From positions 100,295,363 to 100,359,362 of the forward strand of contig NC_092046.1 of assembly GCF_003086295.3 (NCBI RefSeq): a DNA stretch of 64,000 nt. The letters are read 5' to 3'. A model generated the notes under the pieces. It was not told the origin of the DNA. It did no database searches and worked only from the letters and a program-made list of their open reading frames with translations. A program made the position numbers and the translations under genes. This DNA is from Arachis hypogaea (Eukaryota; Streptophyta; Magnoliopsida; Fabales; Fabaceae). Below are positions 20,946 to 32,064 of this stretch, piece after piece. Position 1 is the stretch's first letter. Each line of letters opens with the position of its first letter.

Positions 20946-22394
20946 TTATTTCTCTTTATAAAGCTTGGCATTTTCGAAAGCTGTGAATCTGAATTCCTCT
21001 AGCTCATTTAGCTGGAGCAATCTTTTTTCTCCTGCTAATTTGGCATCAAAGTTTAGGAATCTGGTTGCCCAGTAGGCTTTATGTTCCAGTTCCACGGGCA
21101 GGTGACATGCCTTACCATACACAAGTTGGTATGGAGAGGTCCCTATAGAGGTCTTGAATGCTGTTCTGTAAGCCCACAGAGCATCATCCAAGCTCCGTGC
21201 CCAATCCTTTCTACGGGTACTTACTGTCCGTTCTAGGATTCTCTTTAATTCTCTGTTAGAGACTTCAGCTTGCCCATTAGTTTGTGGATGATATGGAGTG
21301 GCCACTTTATGGCGAATTCCATACCGAACCATGGCAGAGTAAAGCTGTTTATTGCAGAAGTGAGTGCCCCTATCACTAATTAGTACTCTAGGGATGCCAA
21401 ACCTGCTAAAGATATGTTTCTGGAGGAACTTCAGCACTGTTTTAGTATCATTGTTGGGTGTGGCAATGGCCTCAACCCATTTTGATACATAGTCAACTGC
21501 CACCAGAATATAAGTGTTTGAGTATGATGGTGGGAAAGGTCCCATGAAGTCAATTCCCCATACGTCAAACAACTCAATCTCCAAGGTTCCTTGTTGAGGC
21601 ATGGCGTAACCATGAGGCAGATTACCAGCTCTTTGGCAACTGTCACAGTTACGTATGAACTCTCGGGAATCTCTATAGAGTGTGGGCCAATAGAAGCCAC
21701 ATTGGAGGACCTTGGTGGCTGTTCGCTCACCTCCGAAATGGCCTCCATATTGAGATCCATGGCAGTGCCATAGGATCCTCTGTGCTTCTTCTTTAGGCAC
21801 ACACCTACGGATTATTCTGTCTGCACATCTCTTCAAGAGATAAGGTTCATCCCACAAGTAGTACTTTACATCAGTGATTAATTTCTTCTTTTGTATACTG
21901 TTGTACTCCTTGGGTATGAACCTTGCAGCTTTATAGTTTGCAATATCGGCAAACCATGGGGTTTCCTGAATGGCGAATAAATGCTCATCCGGAAAAGTTT
22001 CAGAGATCTCAAGAGAGGGGATGGGCGTCCCTTCTACTGGCTCTATCCGGGACAGATGATCAGCCACTTGGTTCTCTGTCCCTTTTCTGTCTCTTATTTC
22101 TATATCAAACTCTTGCAGAAGCAACACCCATCTGATAAGCCTGGGTTTTGAATCCTGCTTTGTGAGTAGATATTTAAGAGCAGCATGGTCAGTATACACA
22201 ATCACTTTTGATCCTACTAAGTATGATCTGAACTTGTCAATGGCATAAACCACTGCAAGTAATTCCTTTTCTGTGGTTGTGTAATTTTTCTGAGCATCAT
22301 TTAAAACGCGACTAGCATAATAAATGACGTGCAGAAGCTTGTCATGCCTCTGTCCCAGTACTGCACCAATGGCGTGATCACTAGCATCACACAT
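20946..22394 (-). CDS. RNase H-integrase frame of E1 (482 aa)
   Basis: This open frame begins in RNase H ([14 protein letters not shown] at residues 1-14, [11 protein letters not shown] near 40, [11 protein letters not shown] near 69). It continues through the integrase zinc finger ([13 protein letters not shown] to NCDSCQRAG, about residues 208-252) and the DDE core: D in [10 protein letters not shown] (about 282), D in SDRGTHF (about 343) and E in [10 protein letters not shown] (about 379). The motifs look intact, but the frame is separated from RT by a TGA at its upstream end and cut at LYKEK downstream. It is therefore a fragment of a dead pol. Confidence 0.85.
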   Translation of the reverse strand: MCDASDHAIGAVLGQRHDKLLHVIYYASRVLNDAQKNYTTTEKELLAVVYAIDKFRSYLVGSKVIVYTDHAALKYLLTKQDSKPRLIRWVLLLQEFDIEIRDRKGTENQVADHLSRIEPVEGTPIPSLEISETFPDEHLFAIQETPWFADIANYKAARFIPKEYNSIQKKKLITDVKYYLWDEPYLLKRCADRIIRRCVPKEEAQRILWHCHGSQYGGHFGGERTATKVLQCGFYWPTLYRDSREFIRNCDSCQRAGNLPHGYAMPQQGTLEIELFDVWGIDFMGPFPPSYSNTYILVAVDYVSKWVEAIATPNNDTKTVLKFLQKHIFSRFGIPRVLISDRGTHFCNKQLYSAMVRYGIRHKVATPYHPQTNGQAEVSNRELKRILERTVSTRRKDWARSLDDALWAYRTAFKTSIGTSPYQLVYGKACHLPVELEHKAYWATRFLNFDAKLAGEKRLLQLNELEEFRFTAFENAKLYKEK

Positions 22395-23366
22395 TAGCTC
22401 AAATGGTCATGTCCAGTCTGGTGCAGAAATGACTGGTGCTGTGACCAGCTTAGCTTTCAGTGTTTCAAACGCCTGCAGACACCCTGTGTCAAACACAAAT
22501 GGTGTGTCAGCAGCTAGTAGATTGCTTAGAGGTTTTGCGATTTTTGAAAAATCCTTTATAAACCTCCTATAGAATCCTGCATGCCCCAGAAAGCTTCTGA
22601 TCGCCTTAACATTGGCAGGTGGTGGTAATTTTTCAATTACCTCTATTTTTGCTTGATCCACCTCTATTCTCTTGTTTGAGATTTTATGCCCAAGGACAAT
22701 CCCCTCAGTCACCATGAAGTGACATTTTTCCCAGTTTAAAACTAGGTTGGTCTCTTGGCATCTTTTCAGAACAAGTTTCAGGTGATCCAGACAGGAGCTA
22801 AATGAGTCTCCATATACTAAGAAGTCATCCATGAAGACTTCCAGAAATTTTTCCACCATATCAGAGAAAATAGAGAGCATGCATCTCTGGAAGGTTGCAG
22901 GCGCATTACACAACCCAAATGGCATCCTTCTATAAGCAAACACTCTAGATGGACATGTGAATGCTGTTTTCTGTTGATCCTGGGGATCTACTGCAATCTG
23001 GTTATAGCCTGAGTAGCCATCCAAAAAACAGTAATAATCATGACCTACCAGTTTTTCAAGCATCTAGTCTATGAATGGTAAAGGAAAATGATCCTTTCTA
23101 GTGGCTGTATTGAGCCTTCTGTAGTCAATACACATGCGCCACCCTGTAACTGTTCTCGTAGGAACCAGTTCATTCTTTTTATTATGAATCACTTTCATGC
23201 CTCCCTTTTTTGGGACGACTTGGACAGGGCTCACCCAGGGGCTATCAGAAATAGGATAAATAATCCCTGCCTCTAGTAATTTGGTGACCTCTTTCTGCAC
23301 CACTTCCTTCATGGCTGGATTTAGCCGCCTCTGTTGTTGAACCACTGGTTTGGCATTATCCTCCAA
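22395..23366 (-). pseudogene. Reverse transcriptase of E1, two stops
   Basis: RT motifs appear in order: PISDSPWVSPVQVVPKKGG, CIDYRRLNTATRKDHFPLPFID, FLDGYSGYNQIAVDP, RMPFGLCNAPATFQRC, catalytic FMDDFLVYG, and the connection motif FYRRFIKDFSKIAKPLSNLL. A TAG at about 23064 replaces the Q after LPFID, and a TGA at about 22395 replaces the L of DWTLPFE. Otherwise the domain is complete. Confidence 0.85.
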
Positions 23367-23705
23367 TAGGATTTTTGTGCATGCATCTAGCGGGGCTTAT
23401 GCCCTTAAGGTCACCTAAGGACCACCCAAGAGCTGTCTTGTGTGTCCTTAGCACTTGAATAAGTGCTTCTTCTTCCTGTGAATTTAAAGCAGAGCTTATG
23501 ATCACTGAAAAAGTATCAGCTTCTCCCAGAAATGCATATTTCAAGGATGGTGGTAATGGCTTGAGCTCGAGTTTAGGAGGTTTTTCCTCTTCCAGAAGAA
23601 ATTTCAGAGGCTCTTTCATGTCCTCTGAGTCCTCCAAATCAGGCTGAACATCTTTAAAGATATGTTCCAAATCTGATTCGAGACTCTCAGCCATGTTGAT
23701 CTCTT
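23356..23705 (-). pseudogene. Pol linker of E1 fused to deleted gag
   Basis: The acidic region before RT (LVEEINMAESLESDLEHIFKD, LELKPLPPSLKYAFLGEAD, HKTALGWSLGDLKGISPARCMHK) matches E2. One extra T near 23370 shifts the frame before RT. The upstream end joins directly to the gag fragment. Confidence 0.75.
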
Positions 23706-24068
23706 CTACCAAAGAGTTAGCTGTTTCCATGTCCTTATGCTGGCCTTAGGTTGGTTATTTAACCACCTCTTAGCTTGATCTTTTACAGCAAATGGAAACA
23801 GTAATAGTCTGTAGACATCCTGATCTATTTCCTTATCATGTACTATGTCAGCAATTTGTAAAAACTGTGCCAGAAACTCTGTAGGTTCTTCCTGTGGAAG
23901 ACCGGAATACTGGCAATTTTGCTGCACCATGATAATGAGCTGAGGATTCAACTCAAAGCTACTGACTCCAATGGAGGATATGCAGATACTACTCCCATAT
24001 GAAGCAGTAGAGGGGTTAGCATATGACCCCAGAGTCCTCCTGGACTGTTCATTTCCACTTAGATCCAT
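23706..24068 (-). pseudogene. Gag N-terminus of E1, truncated by 1.7-kb deletion
   Basis: MDLSGNEQSRR through QPKASIRTWKQL (about 117 residues) is intact and then jumps to pol sequence. The missing part corresponds to about 49421-51140 of E2 and removes most of the gag domain, the repeat linker and the protease. Confidence 0.85.
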
Positions 24069-24757
24069 GATGGAGAAAGGGAGATGATGTAAAAAATATT
24101 TTTATTTTTATTTATTTATTTATTTATTTATTTATTCCGAAAATAAAATAAATTAAAATAAAATAAATAAAAATAGGTGAAGATTTTCGAAAAAATGAGG
24201 GGAGAGAAAGTGGTAAGGAAGTTTTGAAAAAGATATGATTTGGAAAAGATTTTAAATTTAAAAAAAAAATCTGAATTTTTTTTAAAAATAATTCTCGAAA
24301 ATTTGTTTTAAAAAAAGAGAGAAAAGATATTTTTGAATTTAGTGAGGAGAGAGAAAAACAATAAGATAGCACAAGATTTAAAATTTTTTAGATCTAATGC
24401 TCCTTGTTTTCAAAAATTTTGGGAGAAAAACACCAAGGGACACCAAACTTAAAAATTTTAAGATCAAGACACAAGGAAAACTCAATAACACTTTGAAGAC
24501 TCACAAGAACACAAGAACATGAAGGAAGAACACCAAACTTGAAATTTTTAGAAAACCAAACTAAAATTTTTGAAAAACACAGAAAAATCAACAAGAAAAC
24601 ACCAAACTTAAAGTTTGGCACAAAATTTAATAGAGAAATTATTATTTATGAAAAAGAAGATTTTGAAAAGAATATAAAAGATTCTAACCCAATTACCAAG
24701 AACACAGACTAACGCTCTAGCCAAATGAGTTATGAATGTAACACTTGTTTTGAAAAA

Positions 24758-24796
<39 letters not shown>

Positions 24797-24906
24797 TATA
24801 TATATATTTTTTTAACCAAGAACAATAATAAGAGACTCTAAACCAAAAAGAAAAATTTTCCTAATCTAAGAAACAAAATAAACCATAAGTTATTCAAACA
24901 AGAACA
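24069..24906 (-). other. 5' leader of E1 with (TA)n microsatellite
   Basis: An (AAAT)n tract lies near 24110-24140, three CACCAAACTT boxes near 24440, 24532 and 24600, and a (TA)n run at about 24759-24808 that is specific to this copy. No gene is seen. Confidence 0.7.
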
Positions 24907-24925
24907 ATCCCCGGCAACGGCGCCA
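24907..24925 (-). other. Primer binding site, tRNA-Asp (E1)
   Basis: The same 19-base tRNA-Asp complement as in E0 lies six bases from the 5' LTR. Confidence 0.9.
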
Positions 24926-24931
24926 AAAACA

Positions 24932-26466
24932 TGGTGCACAAATTGTGAATCACACTTTTCACAACTCGTACCACTTACCAACAAGTGCACTGGGTCGTCC
25001 AAGTAATACCTTACGTGAGTAAGGGTCGAATCCCACGGAGATTGTTGGTTTGAAGCAATCTATGGTTATCTTGTAAATCTTAGTCAGGAAGTCAGTTATG
25101 TTTATCAGTTGAATTGCGAATAACCAAGAGAGCATAAATTAAAGGTTACTTGTTATGCAGTAATGGAGAATATGTTGGAGTTCTGGAGATGCTTTGTCTT
25201 CTGAATCTCTGCTTTCCTCTGTCTTCTAATTCACGCATGCACGTCCTCCCATGGCAAGCTGTATGTAGGGGGTCACCGTCGTCAATGGCTACATCCCATC
25301 CTCTCAGTGAAGAATATGCTCACATGCTCTGTCACGCACGGCTAATCATCTGTCGGTTCTCGATCATACTGGAATAGGGTTCTTTATCCTTTTGCGTCTG
25401 TCACTAACGCCCAGCCCTTGCGAGTTTGAAGCTCGTCACAGTCATTCGATCATTGAATCCTACTCGGAATACCACAGACAAGGCTTAGACTTTCCGGATT
25501 CTCATGAATGCCGCCATCAGTTCTAGCTTATACCACAAAGATTCTAATTAAGAGATCTAAGAGATACTCATTCAATTGGATATAGAACGAAGGTGGTTGT
25601 CAGGCACACGTTCATGGGTTGAGGAAGGTGATGAGTGTCACGGATCATCACCTTCATCACAGTTAAGCGCGAATGAACATCTTAGGTAGGAACAAGCGTG
25701 TTTGAATAGAAAACAGAAATACTTGCATTAATTCATCGAGACACAGCAGAGCTCCTTACCCCCAACAATGGAGTTTAGAGACTCATGCCGTCAAAGAGTA
25801 CAAAGTTTAGATCTAAAATGTCATGAGATGTAAAATAAGTCTCTAAAAGTTGTTTAAATACTAAACTAGTACCCTAGGTTTACAGAAAATGAGTAAACTC
25901 TGATAGATGGTGCAGAGATCCACTTCTGGGGCCCACTTGGTGTGTGCTGGGGCTGAGACTTAAGCAATTCACGTGCATAAGGCTGTTTTGGGCGTTCAAC
26001 GCCAGGTTTGGGTCCATTTCTGGCGTTGAACTCCAACTTTTGATCCTTTTCTGGCGCTGGACGCCAGAATTGGGCAGAGAACTGGCGTTGAACGTCAGTT
26101 TACGTCGTCTATTCTCGTGCAAAGTATGAACTATTATATATTTCTGGAAAGCCCTGGATGTCTACTTTCCAACGCAATTGGAAGCGCGCCATTTCGAGTT
26201 ATGTAGCTCAATCCACTTTGAGTGCAGGGAGGTCAGAATCCAACAACATCAGCAGTCCTTTTTCAGCCTGAGTCAGATTTTTGCTCAGCTCCCTCAATTT
26301 CAGCCAGAAAAATACCTGAAATTACAGAAAAACACACAACTCATAGTAAAGTCCAGAAATATGAATTTTTCCTAAAAACTAATAGAATTAAACTAAAAAC
26401 TAACTAAAATATCCTAAAAACTATATGAAATTAACCCCAAAAAGCGTATAAAATATCCGCTCATCA
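24932..26466 (-). repeat. 5' LTR of E1 (1535 bp)
   Basis: The termini are TGGTGCACAA and CGCTCATCA, with the palindrome cluster at 25986-26103. It pairs with 17467-19007. Confidence 0.92.
26131..26141 (-). promoter_or_regulatory. TATA-like box of E1 5' LTR
   Basis: Minus strand ATATATAATAG, in the same position as in the other E LTRs, about 30 bases before the palindrome cluster. Confidence 0.5.
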
Positions 26467-26872
26467 CCCAGTAGCTGCGAAGACCGATGGACGCGTACGC
26501 GCACTGTGCGCGCATGCGTCCCCCCCCTTTTTTTAATGAAACTTCATGAAAGATGCCTAATTGTCATGAACTTAATGGCCAATCCTGCCAAAGAGGCTAA
26601 AACACCCAAAATTAATGCAAAACCTAAAGAGGAGTGTTCTTCTACCACACAATCAAATCATTCATAGAAGAATCAATGCAAGGTTTCATGAGTAAAATAT
26701 CCTAGGTATTTACAATTAACTCTAATGAAAGAGGACTATAGCTAAGCATTCGCAAACCAATCAAGAGGTTAAAAATTATATACAAAAGGGTAAAAAGGAT
26801 AGATCTCACCATAGTGGGGTGTCTCCCACCTAGCACTTTTGTTTAATATCCTTAAGTTGGACTTCCACTAGC
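26467..26872 (-). other. C spacer downstream of pol
   Basis: Element C resumes after the CCCAG duplication. It contains one GACGCGTACGCGC palindrome (26488-26519) and a C-then-T homopolymer run (26520-26535), then A/T-rich sequence up to the integrase stop. No gene is seen. Confidence 0.65.
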
Positions 26873-27955
26873 TCATTGCTCTTTGCCAAGAGGTGCTTCT
26901 TCCAAAAGGAATACCTCAATCTCTTTGTTGCTCTTCAGTTGCTCACCATGATACAACTTGAGACGGTACCCATTGACCTTGAAGATATCCGAACTTGAGG
27001 GATGGCGCAAATGGTAAACCCCATAGGGTTCCGCTTTTACTACTTGATATGGGCCTTCCCATTTTGACCTTAGTTTACCAGGCAACAATCTCAATCTAGA
27101 ATTGTAAAGAAGGACTAGATCACCGGCTCTAAATTCTCTGCCTCTTATGTTCCTATCATGCACAACTTTCATTTTATCCTTGTAAAGTCTAGAGTTCTCA
27201 TAAGCTTCAAGCCTCAAACATTCCAACTCCGCTAGTTGTAGTTTCCTCTCAATTCCGGCTCCACCCAAACTTGGATTACACTCATTGATGGCCCAATATT
27301 CCTTGTGCTCTATCTCCACCGGTAAATGGCAAGCTTTGCCATACACCAACCGAAAGGGGCTCATGCCAATTGGCATTTTGTATGCCGTTCGGTAGGCCCA
27401 TAATGTATCGGTGAGCTTAGCACTCCAATCTTTCCTATTGGGCTTCACAATCCTTTCCAAGATGCGTTTAATCTCCCGATTGGAAACCTCGGCTTGGCCG
27501 TTTGTTTGTGGGTGGTAGGCCATGACTACTTTATGCATAATGCTATACTTCTTCATGAGTCCTTCCATTCTTTTGTTGCAAAAGTGTGAACCTTGGTCGC
27601 TCACGATTGCTCGTGGCAACCCAAATCTACAAATGATATTGTTTCTCACAAAAGAAAGGACCACGTTAGCATCATCCGTCCGGGTGGGTATCGCTTCCAC
27701 CCATTTGGACACATAATCAACGGCAAGTAGAATGTAGAGAAAACCATTAGAATTTGGGAATGGTCCCATGAAGTCAATTTCCCACACATCAAAAATCTCA
27801 CAAAATAGCATGGTTTGTTGGGAAATTTCATCCTTCTTGTAGATGTTACCAAATCCAATGCATTGAGAACAAGATTTACAAAAATGAGAAGAGTCCTTGA
27901 AAAGAGTTGGCCACCAAAAGCCACAATCTAGGATTTTCCTTGCCGTTCTTTAAGG
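26873..27955 (-). pseudogene. Integrase of C
   Basis: The core frame 26873-27811 (312 aa) shows [39 protein letters not shown] and [20 protein letters not shown], then a complete C-terminal region (GREFRAGDLVLLYNSRLRLL, KLRSKWEGPYQVV, VNGYRLKLYHGE) ending in LGKEQ. The zinc-finger part upstream is in another frame (stop near 27811). Unlike E1-E3, the C-terminus is in frame with the core. Confidence 0.8.
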
Positions 27956-28664
27956 TCCAAAATGGCCTCCTCCTTCGAAGGAGTGGCAAGCTTCCAAGAT
28001 TGAGTGGAATTCAGTTGTGTAATGCACCTCCGAATTACTTGATCCGCCCCACATCTCCAAAGGTATGGGTCATCCCACACATAGTATTTGGATTCACTTT
28101 TTAGCTTATCCCTTTGGTGTTTGGAGAGATTAGGAGGGAAGGAGCGAGATACTAAGTAATTGGTGATTGGTGCATACCAAGGAATGGTTTCCAAGATTTC
28201 ATGCAAACCCTCAAAGGGAAAAAATCATTGATAGGAGTGGTATCGCCTTTTGTGTGTTCAAGGCGACTTAAGTGGTCCGCCACTAGGTTTTACGTACCAC
28301 TCCTATCCTTGATTTCCAAGTCAAACTCTTGCAACGATAAAACCCATCTAATCAATCTCAGTTTAGATTCCTTCTTAGCCAACAAATACTTTAATACCGC
28401 ATGATCCGAGTACACTACCACCTTTGGACCAAGTAGATATGCTCGGAACTTATCCAAGGCAAAAACAATGGCCAAAAGTTCTTTTTCGGTAGTAGTGTAG
28501 TTGGATTGGGCTCCATCTAGTATTTTTGATGCATAGGCTATGACATATGGATTCTTACCCTCGCGTTGTGCTAACGCGGCTCCCATGGCAAAATTTGAAG
28601 CATCACACATTATTTCAAATGGCCGACTCCAATCCGGACCTCGCACAATGGGAGCTTGGGTCAA
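27928..28664 (-). pseudogene. RNase H and pol linker of C
   Basis: RNase H ([52 protein letters not shown]) is open at 28290-28664 and ends at a TAA that replaces a Q after DRSGT. A second frame (27928-28206) carries the linker and the start of the zinc-finger region (ITNYLVSRSFPPN, KYYVWDDPYLWRCGADQVIRRC) before a frameshift. Confidence 0.8.
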
Positions 28665-28730
28665 TGCTACCTTGAGCTTGTCAAAAGCCTCTATGCATTC
28701 CTTGCTTAAATCAAACTCAACATCTTTTTG

Positions 28731-29678
28731 TCACAACTTTGAGAGAGGCAATGCTACCTTGCTAAAATCCTTTATGAATCTCCGATAAAATCCTGCATGT
28801 CTAAGGAAAGAGCAGACCTCCCTCTCGGAAGAGGGGTAAGGCAAACTAGATATGACATTAATCTTGGCTGGATCTACGGAGATACCATCTTTGGAAACAA
28901 TATGTCCTAAAACAATCCCTTGCTTGACCATGAAATGACACTTCTCAAAATTCAAGACAATGTAGGTTTTAGTACATCTTTCCAAAACTTTTTCAAGATT
29001 ATCCAAGCAATGATCAAAAGAATCACCATATACCGTGAAATCATCCATGAATACCTCCATGCATTGCTCTAGAAAATCTGCAAAGATGCTCATCATGCAC
29101 CTTTGGAAAGTTTCCGGTGCATTGCATAAGCCGAATGGCATACGCTTGTAGGCATAAGTTCCAAAAGGGCAAGTAAATGTTGTTTTTTCTTGGTCCTCTA
29201 GAGCAATGTGTATTTAGAAGTATCCCGAATAGCCATCTAAAAAGCAATAATGAGATTTACCAGATAATCGATCGAGCATTTGATCGATAAATAGAAGTGG
29301 AAAATGATCTTTTCTAGTGGCCGAGTTCAACCTTCGGTAGTCTATGCATACTCGCCAAGAGTTTTGCACCCGTGTTGCTATGAGCTCCCCGCTTTCATTC
29401 TTTATTGTGGTTACCCCGGACTTCTTAGGCACAACTTGAACGGGACTTACCCATTCACTATCTGAAATAGGGTAGATGATGTCCGCCTCGAGTAACCGTG
29501 TCACCTCTTTCTTGACAACCTCCAAAATATTAGGATTTAATCGCCTTTGAGGTTGTCTCACGGGTCTAGCTTCTTCTTCCAAAAAGATCCGCACTAGATC
29601 CGCCAAACTTGGTGACTTATCCCCACTAGATCCGTCAAACTCCACCCTATTGCCCTTTTGTTCTTCCTCAAAACACAT
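28731..29678 (-). pseudogene. Reverse transcriptase of C
   Basis: The RT N-part (29214-29678) has YPISDSEWVSPVQVVPKKSG, CIDYRRLNSATRKDHFPL and FLDGYSGYF, followed by a frame break near 29214. The C-part (28731-29141) has MPFGLCNAPETFQRC, FMDDFTVYGDSF and FYRRFIKDFSKVALPLSKL, then TGA. Relatedness to the E RT is clear, but C is a distinct Athila family. Confidence 0.83.
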
Positions 29679-30007
29679 AGCAACTTCTCTTCTTGTTGAG
29701 GATTTAGTTCCCTTGCTATGATCACCGGAAACTTGTGGGCTTCATCAAGGTATGAGTACTTTAGATGGGGTGGCAATGGCTTCAATTCTAGCTTTTGCTC
29801 TTGGCTTGTCACTTGAACTTCTTCACTTGGATTGTCATTATTTTCTTCAATCATATGTTTCTCTTCTAGCTTTGCATAGTGCACTTCGGCCACAATGTTG
29901 TCAATTAGATTACACCGGAATATGGAATGGTTATCCGGTGGGTGCCACATTGCCTCTTCTAGGCTAAAACCTACAACTCTCCCATCTATCTCGAATGAGT
30001 AGTTTCC
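29594..30007 (-). pseudogene. Pol N-terminal linker of C, cut by D
   Basis: This frame reads IFRCNLIDNIVAEVHYAKLEE and LELKPLPPHLKYSYLDEAHKFPVII, matching the region before RT. The apparent start codon belongs to the LTR of D, so the true reading frame came from upstream sequence that is no longer adjacent. It ends with a frameshift into RT. Confidence 0.72.
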
Positions 30008-31488
30008 TGATAAACCCATATTTTATGATATAATTTGTGCTCAAATTGAGTGTTTCTATTAATTCTTTACCCATTTATTCATGTAAATTGCATGGTTTTA
30101 CTTTCCCTTCCTTATTTTATGATATATGTGAAAAACATGTTTCCTATGCTTTAAAAATATTAACTTTAATTATCCTTTATTACCATTCGATGCCGTGGCT
30201 TGTGTGTTAACCGTTTCAGATCTCATAGGGCAGGAATGGCTCAAAGGACAAAAAAGAAACATACAAAAATGGAAGGAAAGCACAAAAATGGAGTTTTGAA
30301 GAAAAGGCAGCGACGCGAAAACGCATGGACGACGCGAATGCGTGCCTAGTGCGAAAATGCAGCGACACAAACGCGTGAACGACGCGGACGCGCGCCTTGA
30401 GCACAACACAAATGACGCGTATGCGTGACCGACGCGTATGTGTGACAAGAAAAACTCCCAGATGACGCGAACGCGTGACAGACGCCACGTACAGGAATCT
30501 GCAGAAAATGCCCCCAGCAATTTTTGGACCCTTTTTCGGCCCAAATCTAAGCCAGAAACACAGAATATAAGCCAGAGAATAGAGGAATAAAAAATACACA
30601 CAGAGAGAGAACAACATTCAAATACATAATTTTAGGATTAGATGTAGTTTTTAGAGAGAGAGGTTCTCTCCTCTCTCTTAGGATTTAGGATTAGGATTTC
30701 TCTTATTTTAAGGATTTCTTCTACAATCACAGGTTCAATATTCCTTTAATTTATTTTCTACTTTTATTTATTCCAATGCTTTTACTTGTTAATGTTCCTA
30801 AATTGGCTTATGAACTTTTCCATGTTAAGATTTGAATATTCTATTTAATATTATTCGAGGTATTTTCAGATTTGATTTTGCTTTATTCTATTTATGAATG
30901 CTTTTGATTCAAATTAGATTTATTTTCCTCTTTTGGCTTTGGTTAAATAATTAGCAACACTCGAGTTATCAAACTCAGCTGTTGATTGAAAATTGGAATT
31001 CTTTGTTGGTTAATTTGAATTCCAATAACTCTAGTCTTTTCTTAGGAATTGACTAGGACCCGAGGATCAAATTAATTTGTCCACTTGACTTTCCTTTGTT
31101 TAGCAAGGGTTAATCAAAAGTGGGAGCAGAATCCAATTCTCTTCACATCTGATAAGGATAACTAGGATAGGATCTCAATTTCTTATACCTTGCCAAGAGA
31201 TTTTATTATTATCAATCTATTTTCCTTGTCATTTAAATTACTTGCCCCTTATTTTCAAAAACCCAAAAATATATCTTTATACATAACCAATAATAGATCA
31301 TACTGCCCTACAACTCCTTGAGAAGACGGCCCGAGGTTTGAATACTTCAGTTATAAATTTATTTGGGTTTTGTTACTTGTGACAACCAAACGTTTGTAAG
31401 AAAGGAATTCTTGTTGGTCTAGAAGCTATACTTACAACGGGAATTTATTTGTGAAAATTCTAGATCACGCGAGAGTTTCGCTCTTTCA
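30008..31488 (+). repeat. 5' LTR of D (1481 bp)
   Basis: It runs from TGATAAACCC to CGCTCTTTCA. Bases 30308-30490 hold a cluster of GACGCGAACGCGTG-type CpG-rich repeats, another version of the palindrome theme. The U5 part has GACGGCCCGAGGTTTGAATAC, resembling the corresponding part of the B LTR. Antisense frames within it are chance ORFs. Confidence 0.85.
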
Positions 31489-31491
31489 AAA

Positions 31492-31509
31492 TGGTGTCGT
31501 TGCCGGGGA
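31492..31509 (+). other. Primer binding site of D
   Basis: TGGTGTCGTTGCCGGGGA lies three bases after the LTR. It differs from the tRNA-Asp complement at positions 4 and 6, both C-to-T. Confidence 0.8.
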
Positions 31510-32039
31510 GTTGCAACTATGTGCCTTATTTTTGGTTATTGTAAATATTTTCTTTTGCTTGTTTATTTCTTTTCATTTTCGCTTTTAATTTTTATTATTT
31601 ACTATGAATTCTCACCCCTATCGCTTTGAGTTTGGTTTTAATAATGTTGAAAGGAATGGAAGCTATAACAGGAACATGCATCAAGGTCAAAACAATCAGA
31701 GATGGATGGAGCCACGAGGATCTGATCAACCCTTTAGGCAACAACACCTTCCAAACTATCGTGGACGACGACCATTCAATAATGCATGTCAAAACAATAG
31801 TTATGGTGGATCCCCTTGTAATTACCGACAAGCACCATCATACGCCTATGAACCACCTCCTCAACACAGCTTTGAACTACCACACTCACAAGCCAACTAC
31901 CACCATTCACCTCCATATGACCCTATGTAAAGGCCTAGTCTCGAAGAAACAGCGCTTTTTCGGGATCAAACGGAATTTTTATGGAATTTTTAGGAATTTT
32001 AGTGCATATAAGGACCTCCACTACACAGGTGCTGCGTCA

Positions 32040-32064
32040 TCAAGCTGCTGAGTCAGCAGCTTGA
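32040..32064. repeat. Perfect 12-base inverted repeat in S2
   Basis: Arms TCAAGCTGCTGA and TCAGCAGCTTGA flank a single G, about 115 bases after the LTR start. Perfect symmetry of this length in a decaying LTR is notable. Confidence 0.85.

Larger units (their letters stand above)
17467..26466 (-). mobile_element. Complete but deleted E-family element E1 (9000 bp)
   Basis: Two LTRs (17467-19007 and 24932-26466) are flanked by a perfect CCCAG duplication (17462-17466 and 26467-26471), proving a single insertion into element C. Compared with E2 the interior lacks about 1.72 kb of gag-protease, about 1.04 kb of ORF3 and about 0.47 kb of the pre-ORF3 spacer. Pol also carries stops. E1 is thus a defective copy that, if it was mobile in this form, moved with proteins from another element. 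Confidence 0.95.
8921..30007 (-). mobile_element. Athila-like retrotransposon C, 3' part, nested host of hAT and E1
   Basis: In element orientation, pol (30007 to 26873) is followed by a spacer that resumes across E1 (26467 / 17466) and across the hAT (16533 / 10496), then by ORF3 (9957 to 8921). Its gag, 5' LTR and 3' LTR are absent: D cuts the pol start at 30008 and B cuts ORF3 at 8920. It is the oldest layer here, since three or four other elements lie within it, and its genes are the most decayed. Confidence 0.82.

Noticed and set aside
21431..21802. 123-codon ORF antiparallel or shifted within integrase, repeated at 47135 and 57662
   Set aside because: It is a shifted frame of integrase on the same strand; the real frame has the catalytic motifs.
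30170..30617. ORFs of 143 and 133 codons on the minus strand
   Set aside because: They lie antisense within the D LTR over GACGCG repeats and show no recognisable protein.
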